Program-made: the position numbers and the translations under genes | Shown: positions 8,961-17,635 of the stretch, in pieces | Layout of the letters: every line of letters starts with the position of its first letter | Position numbering within the stretch: position 1 is the stretch's first letter | The notes under the pieces: model-generated | Seen by the model: only the letters and a program-made list of their open reading frames with translations | Databases searched by the model: none | Told to the model about the DNA's origin: nothing | Source of the DNA: an uncultured Holosporaceae bacterium | GTDB lineage: Bacteria > Pseudomonadota > Alphaproteobacteria > RUG11792 | Assembly (NCBI GenBank): GCA_946408175.1 | Contig: CAMJRB010000002.1 | Span: forward strand, 1 to 64,000 | DNA: 64,000 nucleotides | Reading direction: 5' to 3'

Positions 8961-9764
8961 ATGCGTACTATATATGTTTTACAGGTTCTTTTAATTAATT
9001 TTATTATACAGAATAAAATACATTCATCATCTATTACTTTAAACTTAGCATATAAACAAGTAGCTGAAACAATTAATAATAAAGTAATTAGCAATAAACA
9101 AGAGAATAATAATAAAATACTAAATAATGTTCAACAAAATATTTCTCTTGAGAATGCTATTAATAAGTACAAACACAGTATTACGTACTCAAATTGTAAT
9201 GGAGTATCTAAAAATTTATTTTTTAAAGATTTCAATGCAAATAAATCGATTTCTAAATCTTTAAATGTTAATAATAAAGGTCAAGATTTTTTTTATAAAA
9301 TATTAAAAATAACAAATAATAATTTTGCTATTACTACTATTAAATCGTATCCTATTTCAACTAATGGCAATTGCATATTAGATAATGGTGTCACTTACAA
9401 TTTATACGACAATTTTGGCTTACCAAATAATGCTAGTTCTGTATTAATATTATTGGATAACGTTTTTATTAGCGCTAATGTAAAACAAATATCTATTATT
9501 AATAAGAATCATTTAAAGCCAGTAGTATTCATTAATTATAATAGTGAATATTTGAATAATATTAATTGTTTTCGTATTCCTTATCTAAAATTAAATAATA
9601 CTAAAAATGAATCAAATACTTGTTCACTCAATAGAATTAATGCTAATAGATATACAATATTAAACTCTAATAAAAAGTTTATTATGATTAATGGAAAATA
9701 TTATTCAAAACAACCATTAGTAATCAAAGGTACAAACGTGGAACATTATAAATTATGTAAATGA
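8961..9764 (+). CDS. Secreted or membrane-anchored Asn-rich hypothetical protein
   Basis: 267 residues. The hydrophobic N-terminus (V-L-Q-V-L-L-I-N-F-I-I) ends near H-S-S-S and looks like a signal peptide or anchor. The remainder is very rich in Asn, Lys, Ile and Ser. A more structured second half has a few Cys residues and patterns such as G-N-C-I-L-D-N-G-V-T-Y-N-L. The start is supported by the GGGGG Shine-Dalgarno and the -10 motif at 8935. Its stop codon overlaps the start of a 51-residue membrane protein in an ATGA arrangement, so the two are likely made together. No family recognised. Confidence 0.65.
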   Translation: MRTIYVLQVLLINFIIQNKIHSSSITLNLAYKQVAETINNKVISNKQENNNKILNNVQQNISLENAINKYKHSITYSNCNGVSKNLFFKDFNANKSISKSLNVNNKGQDFFYKILKITNNNFAITTIKSYPISTNGNCILDNGVTYNLYDNFGLPNNASSVLILLDNVFISANVKQISIINKNHLKPVVFINYNSEYLNNINCFRIPYLKLNNTKNESNTCSLNRINANRYTILNSNKKFIMINGKYYSKQPLVIKGTNVEHYKLCK

Positions 9765-9916
9765 TAGGAAAAGTAATTTGGTTATCTTGTGTATTACTTA
9801 TTAGTATTACTTTTATACTTAGAGCAATGCAAGGATTGGAAATAACAGCAGTATTTTACGAACAATCAGATATAGTTATTATTTCTGACATTTATAAGAA
9901 TGAAAGCCACTTATAA
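9761..9916 (+). CDS. 51-residue membrane protein coupled to the preceding gene
   Basis: The ATG at 9761 overlaps the TGA of the upstream gene (ATGA), a classic translational-coupling arrangement. The product has one clear transmembrane segment (V-I-W-L-S-C-V-L-L-I-S-I-T-F-I-L, residues 5-20), a positively charged residue at the end of it, and a short acidic tail (E-Q-S-D-I-V-I-I-S-D-I). It is too short for usual gene callers. The combination of overlap, coding-like composition and a proper membrane segment makes it more likely real than chance. Function unknown; it may work with the upstream secreted protein. Confidence 0.5.
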   Translation: MIGKVIWLSCVLLISITFILRAMQGLEITAVFYEQSDIVIISDIYKNESHL

Positions 9917-10906
9917 TAATTTTATATAATATTGATAATATATTTATATAGTCTGGAAACAGACAGTTGCACGACTAGAATAGAAAATTTGTTTTTGAAT
10001 ATATATTCTTCAAGATTAATTATATAATCATGTAATTTAATTTATATTACTATCTAATATTTATATATATATTAGAAAACATTATTCAGCAATACTATTA
10101 GTTGTTGTATTCATTTTGTTTAATAATTATTTATTAATATTGTTTCTGTTCTTTATAATATCTTTCAAGGACTGTATTATTTTGTTCAGTTTTGTAACAG
10201 ATGTTTTATGGGATAACACATTGTCTAATAATGTACCTACAGCAATACTATGTTTATCATTTTTTGCTATGTATCAGTATAGTTTTCCAGCATGTCAACA
10301 ATTTGTATTTAAATGTTCATCATTTGGACTTAACTCTAAAGCATTATAAAGTTTTATTTCACAGCACCAGTATTATTTATTAATCTCGCAATACTACATG
10401 CTATATTTATTTTAATAAAAACAATTGCTGGTTATAGCACATATTAATAATTTCAAACATTTTTTATTTATAATTTAGAATCCTGTTTATAAAACCAATT
10501 AATTATATGTAATATCACATTATTAACATCAAACTATTTTGATAAAACAAAATATATATAGCATAATATATATACCATTCTTGATTTGTTCCATACCAAA
10601 AATTCCAGTGTGTTTGTGTATAATAAATATGTTCTTATTAATAGAATTGTTACTGGTATTATATAGTGTATTTAATTTTATCACACTATCATTTATTTTA
10701 TATAGAGATATTCTATACATTTATTGCTAATATTTATTATTTTTTTAGATACATATATATTATATATCCGTAAAATAATTTATTATATGCCTTAATTTCA
10801 ACATAAGTGAATATATTCTATTGCAAAATACATATTAGTTCAAATAATGTTATAATACTTATTGTACACATAATGTTATTGTTTACGATATCTTCGTTGG
10901 TATTCA
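9917..10906. other. Gene-poor interval
   Basis: About 990 bases. The only notable frame (10116-10349, TTG start) encodes a hydrophobic Phe/Ile/Leu-rich peptide with no ribosome binding site, which I regard as chance or decayed. The opposing frames at 10529-10730 overlap each other and are low-complexity. Nothing else is recognisable. Confidence 0.45.
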
Positions 10907-12022
10907 ATGTTTTTAATAATATCTAAGCTTGCGGTAATTCAAATATTAAGTTTTTTATTTTGTTTGGGAATTTTATTTAATGTATTATTTGATATATTAA
11001 GAAATGCTTTTTTATATAATATATATATTAACTCAGTGATAGTATTCAGTTTTATTACTGGAATAGTCTTATGTATTATTAAAATATTTAGCTATGAATA
11101 TGAATATAAAAAGTTATTAAAATTTGATAGTTTGTCAAAAAGAGATATTAAATCATTAAAAATATTAAAACCAATCTTTTTATATATAAAACAAAGTTCT
11201 AAAATGATATCTAATTCTAAATTACAAATAATATTAGCAGATATTGAAAAAAAAGTAGATGAGTCCCAACAAATATCAAAATATATTGCTGGCATATTAA
11301 TATTTTTAGGTTTATTTGGAACATTTTGGGGACTATCTAGAACTATTGGTAATGTATCTTCAATATTAGATAATTTAGGAATGGAACAAGGAGACGCTTC
11401 TTTATCTTTCGTTAAGTTAAAAGACAGTCTAAAAATACCTCTAGAAGGTATGGGAGTAGCTTTTGGTTGTTCTTTATTTGGTTTATTAGGTTCATTAATA
11501 CTAGGAGTATTTAATTTATATCAAAAACGAATATCAAATAGATTTTTGGATAGAGTAGAAGAATGGTTAACTAAATATTCAGTAAGTATTAATAATATAG
11601 AACAGAATTCAGAATATCATGGACAGTTATTTTCTATGGGATTACTTGAAAAAACAATAGAAACTATTTATGCTTTTCAACATCAATTACATGATTTAGA
11701 TGAAAATAGAGTATCCTTATATAATATGCAAAGAGAAGTTAATAAAAGTATAGAAGATTTAAGTAATTCTTTATTGAAACATCAAGAAATAATAAGAATG
11801 CTAGGAGAACATCAATTAGAATTACAAAAAGCTGTAGCGACTTTATCTAATCAATTCTCAGGATCTATAGGAACAGATTTAAATAATAAACTAATTTCTA
11901 TAGACAATAGTATAAATAAACTAATTCAGAGTAATTTAGCTAATAGAGATTACTTAGTTAATAATTTAGGTTCAGATATACAATTGGTATCTAAAACTTT
12001 ATCATCATTAATAAGAGATTAA
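10907..12022 (+). CDS. MotA/TolQ/ExbB-type proton-channel family protein
   Basis: 371 residues. Two N-terminal hydrophobic segments (about 10-30 and 40-60) precede a cytoplasmic stretch. Then comes the family core: K-Y-I-A-G-I-L-I-F-L-G-L-F-G-T-F-W-G-L, and L-E-G-M-G-V-A-F-G-C-S-L-F-G-L-L-G-S, two helices with small residues. The C-terminal 120 residues are a predicted coiled coil. The family forms proton channels that energise flagella, TonB or Tol machines. A partner with an OmpA or TonB-type domain would be expected, but the next gene is rodA 33 bp downstream. An uncharacterised alphaproteobacterial subgroup with this coiled-coil tail fits best. Channel activity is inferred from family only. 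Confidence 0.8.
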   Translation: MFLIISKLAVIQILSFLFCLGILFNVLFDILRNAFLYNIYINSVIVFSFITGIVLCIIKIFSYEYEYKKLLKFDSLSKRDIKSLKILKPIFLYIKQSSKMISNSKLQIILADIEKKVDESQQISKYIAGILIFLGLFGTFWGLSRTIGNVSSILDNLGMEQGDASLSFVKLKDSLKIPLEGMGVAFGCSLFGLLGSLILGVFNLYQKRISNRFLDRVEEWLTKYSVSINNIEQNSEYHGQLFSMGLLEKTIETIYAFQHQLHDLDENRVSLYNMQREVNKSIEDLSNSLLKHQEIIRMLGEHQLELQKAVATLSNQFSGSIGTDLNNKLISIDNSINKLIQSNLANRDYLVNNLGSDIQLVSKTLSSLIRD

Positions 12023-12055
12023 CGTTTTGATATAAAATATCAAAAATAATAGTAA

Positions 12056-13150
12056 ATGAGAATAAAATTAAAACAAATACCATTATTACCAATATTAGTT
12101 ATAATTTCTTTATTAACGATAGCTTTACTTAGTTTATATTCATTACTAAGTTCTGGATACATGAAACCTTACATAATAAAACAAATTATTAGAATAGTAA
12201 TAGGATTTTGTATTATGTACTTAGTATTATTATTAGATATTAAATTGTTTAAAAAATATGCATACCTAATGTATTTTTCTAGTTTGCTAATGCTAATAGT
12301 AGTTGCATTAATGGGCAGAACAGCAATGGGTGCTCAGAGATGGTTAGATTTATATTATATATCTGTACAACCATCAGAAGCTATGCGTATATCATTAATA
12401 ATGGCTTTAGCTAAATATTTCAGTTGTATAAATAATGAAGATATAAGTAAAGTAGTTTATTTAATATTTCCCAGTATATTAGTATTAATTCCAGTAGGAT
12501 TAGTATTACAGCAACCAGACTTAGGAACTGCTATGTTATTATTATTAGTTTACTTCTCTATACTATTTATTATTGGAATAGAAATGTGGAAATTATTATT
12601 CGTTCCAGCTTGTGGATTGGCTCTATCTCCCATTATTTGGCAATATCTTCATGATTATCAAAAAGATAGAATATTAATGTTTCTAATGCCCGAAAAAGAT
12701 CCAAACGGTGCTGGATATCATATAATTCAGTCTAAAATTGCTATTGGGTCAGGAGGAATGTGGGGACAAGGATTTATGCAAGGATCTCAGTGCCAACTAA
12801 ATTTCTTACCTGAAAAACATAATGATTTTATATTTGCAGCTATAGCTGAAGAATTTGGATTTGTGGGATGTATTAGTATAATAGGATTATATTTAATATT
12901 ACTAATTTATAATTATACTATTGTTATTCAAACTAAAGATAAATTTTATAAGTATTTAGTATTTGGATTAAATGCTATGTTTTTCTTCTATTTATTTATA
13001 AATATCTCTATGGTATGTGGTTTATTGCCAGTAGTTGGTATTCCTTTACCATTCTTATCTTATGGTGGTTCAGCTCTAGTAGTTTTAATGTTCAGTGAAG
13101 CAATAATAATGTCTGTTGCTATTAATAATAAAACATTAACTAAATATTAA
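12056..13150 (+). CDS. mrdB: Rod-shape-determining peptidoglycan polymerase RodA
   Basis: 364 residues with about ten hydrophobic segments and SEDS-family signatures: Q-R-W-L-D-L-Y near residue 95, Q-P-D-L-G-T-A, N-F-L-P-E-K-H-N-D-F-I-F-A-A-I-A-E-E-F-G-F, and G-I-P-L-P-F-L-S-Y-G-G-S near the C-terminus. The aspartate in Q-P-D-L-G-T is the residue usually needed for glycan polymerisation. RodA works with a class B PBP (PBP2) and MreBCD in the elongation complex; mreC is at 33072. It follows the MotA-like gene by 33 bp and is probably co-transcribed. Confidence 0.95.
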   Translation: MRIKLKQIPLLPILVIISLLTIALLSLYSLLSSGYMKPYIIKQIIRIVIGFCIMYLVLLLDIKLFKKYAYLMYFSSLLMLIVVALMGRTAMGAQRWLDLYYISVQPSEAMRISLIMALAKYFSCINNEDISKVVYLIFPSILVLIPVGLVLQQPDLGTAMLLLLVYFSILFIIGIEMWKLLFVPACGLALSPIIWQYLHDYQKDRILMFLMPEKDPNGAGYHIIQSKIAIGSGGMWGQGFMQGSQCQLNFLPEKHNDFIFAAIAEEFGFVGCISIIGLYLILLIYNYTIVIQTKDKFYKYLVFGLNAMFFFYLFINISMVCGLLPVVGIPLPFLSYGGSALVVLMFSEAIIMSVAINNKTLTKY

Positions 13151-13174
13151 TATTTAGAGATTAATATTAATGTA

Positions 13175-13897
13175 ATGATATTAAATATATATATCACCTT
13201 GAATAATATATTAAAAATATTTGTATTAATAATGATAGTACATAACTACTGCTGTGCAATGAATAGTCAAAATAAATTATTTACTAATAACATAAAAGAA
13301 AGTAATAATAAAATTCTTAGTGACTGTATAATACACAACAATACATTAATTAATAATCATAATAATAAATATGAACCTAATACTATATACACCTCTACTC
13401 AATATTTAATTGATACTGATCCGATTTTAATACAAGATGAGAAGAAAATAATGCAATTGAGTAAAGATTTATGTAATTCTAAATCACAGAATAGTATTGT
13501 TTTTAATTTCAGTATTAATCAAAGTATAGCTAATATATTAAAACAGAATAGGAAGATAATATTTATAGATGAATTTAGAAGTATAATAGATTCTCTTATA
13601 AAATGCAATATAGGTGGATTACCAGAAAGAGCTGAAGAAGTGAATAATTTTAACAAAGTATTAACTAAAATTACATTAAATGCTTTATTAAATAAAGTTA
13701 TTGGTAATAATATTAATATAAAAGAACATAATATACTTTTAATGAAAGATAAAAATGATAATATAAATAGCATTTTTGGTAAAAACTACAATAGTAATAT
13801 AAAAGAACTAAATACTATAAAATATAAAAATAAGAAATGTTCATTTAAGATAACTAGTAAAAATAATGCTTCTTATTATACTGTAGTTTTACAATGA
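13175..13897 (+). CDS. Secreted Asn/Lys-rich hypothetical protein
   Basis: 240 residues. The N-terminal hydrophobic stretch (I-F-V-L-I-M-I-V-H-N-Y) ends C-C-A-M-N, consistent with signal peptidase cleavage after C-C-A with Met at +1. Several other secreted proteins in this window share that feature. A low-complexity Asn-rich region (about 30-80) precedes a more ordered segment with F-S-I-N-Q-S-I-A-N-I-L and G-G-L-P-E-R-A-E-E-V-N-N-F. It starts 24 bp after rodA and ends 65 bp before atpH. No family recognised. Confidence 0.6.
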   Translation: MILNIYITLNNILKIFVLIMIVHNYCCAMNSQNKLFTNNIKESNNKILSDCIIHNNTLINNHNNKYEPNTIYTSTQYLIDTDPILIQDEKKIMQLSKDLCNSKSQNSIVFNFSINQSIANILKQNRKIIFIDEFRSIIDSLIKCNIGGLPERAEEVNNFNKVLTKITLNALLNKVIGNNINIKEHNILLMKDKNDNINSIFGKNYNSNIKELNTIKYKNKKCSFKITSKNNASYYTVVLQ

Positions 13898-13935
13898 TAT
13901 GGGCTAAATCAAATTATGATTATTAAATGTTATTA

Positions 13936-13944
13936 TGATATAAT
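13936..13944 (+). promoter_or_regulatory. Extended -10 promoter motif before atpH
   Basis: TGATATAAT lies 18 bp before the atpH ATG, followed by GGGAG as Shine-Dalgarno. This matches the arrangement upstream of 8961. It would give a very short leader for the atpHAG transcript. Sequence match only. Confidence 0.4.
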
Positions 13945-13962
13945 ATATTTGGGAGTTATGAG

Positions 13963-14535
13963 ATGATTAATAATAGATTATATCCAGTATTAACGGCATT
14001 ATATGGAAGATATGCTAAGGCTTTGTTTGAAGTTGGAAATGATAATAAGTGCCTTGATATTTTATTGAATGATTTTAAAACATTAGAAAAATTTCTATCA
14101 GATAATATAAATTATTGTAATTTATTAAAAAATAGTTCCAATAAAAGCGTAAGCCTTGCAGTTTTCCCTGTAATTGCTGATGTTTTAAAATTAAGTAATA
14201 TTTTTAAATCATTTGTGAATGTTCTAATAGAAAACCGTAGATTCTCATTAATAAAGAAAATAGAGAGTACATTTAGACATACTTTTACTGATTATAAAAA
14301 TGAAAAGGAAATAGCTGTTTATACTCCAGTAAAAATGACTAAAGCACAAGAAAAGGAAGTTGAATCAGTAATACAACAGTTATTTAAAGGTAAAAAATTA
14401 ATAATGAAATACGGTATAAAGAAAGAATTATTAACAGGTATGCAAATATATTCAGATGGATTAATATATGATTTATCAGGATCTTCATCTATTAGACAAT
14501 TATCTAATTATCTTAAATCAGTGAGTAGTATATGA
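13963..14535 (+). CDS. atpH: ATP synthase F1 delta subunit
   Basis: 190 residues. The N-terminal helical domain has [11 protein letters not shown] and the C-terminal part has the typical [19 protein letters not shown] ending. Delta links the F1 head to the peripheral stalk. It heads atpH-atpA-atpG, overlapping atpA by 4 bases (ATGA), the normal alphaproteobacterial order. GGGAG lies 7 bp before the ATG. Confidence 0.93.
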   Translation: MINNRLYPVLTALYGRYAKALFEVGNDNKCLDILLNDFKTLEKFLSDNINYCNLLKNSSNKSVSLAVFPVIADVLKLSNIFKSFVNVLIENRRFSLIKKIESTFRHTFTDYKNEKEIAVYTPVKMTKAQEKEVESVIQQLFKGKKLIMKYGIKKELLTGMQIYSDGLIYDLSGSSSIRQLSNYLKSVSSI

Positions 14536-16100
14536 ACAGTAAAGCATTAGAAATTTCTAAATTATTAAAAGAAAAGATATCAGATTTCGAATCTTATGTA
14601 GATGTGTCTGAGACTGGTTATATATTATCAGTTGGTGATGGAATAGCTAAAATCTATGGATTAGATGAAGCTAAATCTGGAGAATGGGTAGAAGTAATCT
14701 CTTCTAGAACTGGTAATACTATAAAGGGAATAGTTACTAATCTTGAAGCTGATAATGTAGGTGTAATATTAGTTGGTGATGATTCTCAAATAAAAGAAAA
14801 TGATGTAGTAAAACGTACTCATAATATAGTAAATGTTAATGTAGGTATGGGATTACTTGGAAGGGTTGTCAATGCTCTGGGAGAACCTATAGATTCTAGT
14901 ACTCCTATAGAAGGCAAGTTGTATCAATACAATATGGAAAATCCAGCTCCGGGTATTATGGATAGGCAAACCATTAATGAACCTATGTTTACAGGTATAA
15001 GAATGGTTGATGCATTATTTCCTATAGGTAGAGGACAGAGGGAATTAATAATAGGAGATAGACAAACTGGAAAAACCGCTATAGCTTTAGATGCTATAGT
15101 CAATCAAAAGAAATATAATGATATAGTTTCAGATAAAGATAAAGTATATTGTATATATGTAGCTATAGGTCAAAAGAGATCATCAGTTGCTAGGATAGTT
15201 AAAATTCTAGAAGAACATGGAGCTATGCCTTATACAATAGTAGTAGCTGCTACTGCTTCTGATTCTGCAGCCATGCAATATGTAGTACCTTATACTGCTT
15301 GTGCTATGGGAGAATACTTTAGAGATAATGGTATGCATGCATTAATAGTTTATGATGATTTATCTAAACATGCAGTTGCTTATAGACAAATATCACTATT
15401 ATTAAGAAGACCACCGGGACGTGAAGCATATCCAGGGGATGTTTTTTATTTGCATTCTAGATTACTAGAAAGGGCGGCTAAAATGTCAGAAGCCAAGGGT
15501 GGTGGTTCATTAACAGCCTTACCTATAGTTGAAACTCAGGCTGGCGATGTTTCAGCTTATATACCAACTAATATTATATCAATTACTGATGGTCAATTAT
15601 TTCTCGAGAGTGATTTGTTCTATAAAGGTATCAGACCGGCCATTAATATAGGTGTATCAGTTAGTCGTGTAGGGTCAGCAGCTCAAACTAAAGCTATGAA
15701 ATCAGTTTCTAGTAATATTAAAATACAAATGGCGCAATATAATGAATTATCATCCTTTACTCAATTTGGAAGTGATTTAGATACTGCTACTAAAGAAACT
15801 CTTGAAAAGGGAGCCAAAATTGAAGAAATATTGAAGCAACCTCAATATATGCCTTATAGGAATGCTGATCATGTAGTCATGCTATATGCAGCTATGAATA
15901 ATTTTCTCAAAACTATTGATATTAAACAAATAAAAAAGTTTGAAGCTAGCTTATTAGATAATATTAATAGAGACACAGATATTATTAATAAAATAAGAGA
16001 ACAAAGAGTAATAAGCAATGAAATAAAAGAAGAACTAAATAAATTCTTAACTAATTTTGTTAAGGAATGGCATGTAATTAATAATCAGAAAGATAAGTAA
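14532..16100 (+). CDS. atpA: ATP synthase F1 alpha subunit
   Basis: 522 residues, slightly longer than the usual 505-510. The Walker A loop is G-D-R-Q-T-G-K-T. Other alpha-subunit signatures are [11 protein letters not shown] and the C-terminal [14 protein letters not shown]. Alpha forms the catalytic hexamer with beta and binds nucleotide at non-catalytic sites. It overlaps atpH by 4 bases, and atpG begins 2 bases after its stop. The small extra length lies at the C-terminus. Confidence 0.97.
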   Translation: MNSKALEISKLLKEKISDFESYVDVSETGYILSVGDGIAKIYGLDEAKSGEWVEVISSRTGNTIKGIVTNLEADNVGVILVGDDSQIKENDVVKRTHNIVNVNVGMGLLGRVVNALGEPIDSSTPIEGKLYQYNMENPAPGIMDRQTINEPMFTGIRMVDALFPIGRGQRELIIGDRQTGKTAIALDAIVNQKKYNDIVSDKDKVYCIYVAIGQKRSSVARIVKILEEHGAMPYTIVVAATASDSAAMQYVVPYTACAMGEYFRDNGMHALIVYDDLSKHAVAYRQISLLLRRPPGREAYPGDVFYLHSRLLERAAKMSEAKGGGSLTALPIVETQAGDVSAYIPTNIISITDGQLFLESDLFYKGIRPAINIGVSVSRVGSAAQTKAMKSVSSNIKIQMAQYNELSSFTQFGSDLDTATKETLEKGAKIEEILKQPQYMPYRNADHVVMLYAAMNNFLKTIDIKQIKKFEASLLDNINRDTDIINKIREQRVISNEIKEELNKFLTNFVKEWHVINNQKDK

Positions 16101-16102
16101 TA

Positions 16103-16957
16103 ATGGAAAATATTCAGAGTATTAAAAATAGAATAAAAACTATAAATAATATTCAAAAAGCAGCTGATGCTATAAAAGTAATTTCTAGTATTAAATTATC
16201 TAATATTAGTAGAATTGATGTAGAGTCATTAAAAGCAAGTATAGAAATACTTAATAATACTTTATCAATAGTTGCAGCTGAGGCTTTATACTTTAATGAA
16301 TTAAATGATAAGCATTGGATAAGAAGAAACGCAGGTAAAAAATTATTAATAATATTATCAGTTGATCAAGGATTTTGTGGGTCTTTTAAACAATCACTAT
16401 CTGATTTAGCTATAGATTTTATCACTAAGAATAAAACATGTTATGTAGAAGTATTTGGGAAGAAATTACCATTAGTAAATAGTAATATAGTAATTGATAA
16501 TAATATCGAGAGAAATATAAAATCTAGATATAATTTAGAATTATTTTCTAATAAATTGAAGGAATTAATATTTCAATATGTTACTAAATATAATGTGCAC
16601 GAAGTATATGTAGTAAGTGGAGAATATAAAAGTGCTATGGTACAAACTACACAATGTTTTAAAATATTACCACTTACTATTAAAGACTTTAGAACTTTTA
16701 ATACTACTGAAATAAATACTAATAGAGTACAATTAATTGATTATTTATTAAATAGATATTTGTATACTTTATGTTTTGATATTGTTAGAGAACATTTATT
16801 GGCAGAATTATCAGTAAGAGTTTTTGCAGTGGATAAAACTTCAAAGAATGCTGATGATATGCAAAGGGAACTGACATTGCTCTATAATAGAACTAGACAA
16901 ACAAAAATAACCCAAGAACTAACTGAGATCGTTTCAAGTAGTGAATGCGTAAAGTAA
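16103..16957 (+). CDS. atpG: ATP synthase F1 gamma subunit
   Basis: 284 residues. The N-terminus S-I-K-N-R-I-K-T-I-N-N-I-Q-K-A-A-D-A and the central D-Q-G-F-C-G-S-F mark the gamma subunit. The C-terminal helix has E-L-T-L-L-Y-N-R-T-R-Q-T-K-I-T-Q-E-L-T-E-I. Gamma is the rotor shaft. In most alphaproteobacteria atpD and atpC follow. Here a repeat array follows directly, and the last codons (S-S-S-E-C-V-K) are encoded by sequence that recurs in the array (TTTCAAGTAGTGAATGCGTA at 16932 and again at 17001). atpD and atpC must be elsewhere or lost. Confidence 0.94.
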   Translation: MENIQSIKNRIKTINNIQKAADAIKVISSIKLSNISRIDVESLKASIEILNNTLSIVAAEALYFNELNDKHWIRRNAGKKLLIILSVDQGFCGSFKQSLSDLAIDFITKNKTCYVEVFGKKLPLVNSNIVIDNNIERNIKSRYNLELFSNKLKELIFQYVTKYNVHEVYVVSGEYKSAMVQTTQCFKILPLTIKDFRTFNTTEINTNRVQLIDYLLNRYLYTLCFDIVREHLLAELSVRVFAVDKTSKNADDMQRELTLLYNRTRQTKITQELTEIVSSSECVK

Positions 16958-17540
16958 TGTTACTAAACTAAAAATTGAAATGATCCGCGTTAGCAGATAA
17001 TTTCAAGTAGTGAATGCGTACGTTAGCATGCATCAAAGCTAATCGTTAGATTAGTTTAGTGTGTTAAGTAATTTTACTCTAGTATTACAAATAGAGACTA
17101 TTCGTGATAGCAAATTATTTCACGCAGTAAATACGTGCATTAGCATGCATCAAAGCTAATCGTTAGATTAGTTTAGTGTATTAAGTAATTTTAGTCTAGT
17201 ATTAAAATTGAAATGATCAGTGTAGGCAAATAGTATATGTATAAGATGACATTACATGTTAGCGTTAGGTATTATACGCTTAAGCAAATGATTTCAAGCA
17301 GTATACTATATATATAGTGTTATATATATATAACAAGGCTGAGCATTAGCTTAAAATAATATATTAAGTATTACTACTATTTATAAAATAGAATTTCCCG
17401 CGATAACAAATAATGCCAAGTAGTAATGAACATATAAGCAATTTATTTCAAGCATAGCAAGATACATGTAATATATAGCAGGCTAGGCATTAGCCTAGAT
17501 TAATGTATAAAGTATTATTACTATATTTATAAAATAAAAT
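16932..17540. repeat. Degenerate hairpin-bearing repeat array overlapping the atpG 3' end
   Basis: At least four related units. Units A and B are nearly identical from TTAGCATGCATCAAAGC to AGTCTAGTATTA. Units C and D are more diverged. Each carries a small hairpin at the same place: 17036-17057 and 17153-17174 (AAGCTAATC-GTTA-GATTAGTTT), about 17335-17352, and 17480-17496 (AGGCTA-GGCAT-TAGCCT). The stem sequence differs between A/B and D but pairing is kept. The TTTCAAG-AGT-A element recurs at 16932, 17001, 17118, 17292 and 17446. The rest of the 16958-17635 gap holds no gene. Confidence 0.6.
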
Positions 17541-17572
17541 AACATATTGTTACTGTATCTAAAAAATTTTAG

Positions 17573-17602
17573 TAAAAGGCACACGCTATATCAGCAGTGC
17601 CT
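17573..17602 (-). terminator. Terminator of the 17636-19888 gene
   Basis: Read on the minus strand, AGGCAC (17602-17597) pairs with GTGCCT (17582-17577). An inner GCT/AGC pair and the downstream TTTTACT complete a rho-independent-type terminator, starting about 34 bases after the stop codon. Confidence 0.65.
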
Positions 17603-17635
17603 AATATATTAATCATTTATATTACTATCTTCAGC

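Noticed and set aside
10116-10349. Open frame encoding a hydrophobic 77-residue peptide
   Set aside because: TTG start, no Shine-Dalgarno, Phe/Ile/Leu composition expected from T-rich DNA, and no recognisable motif.
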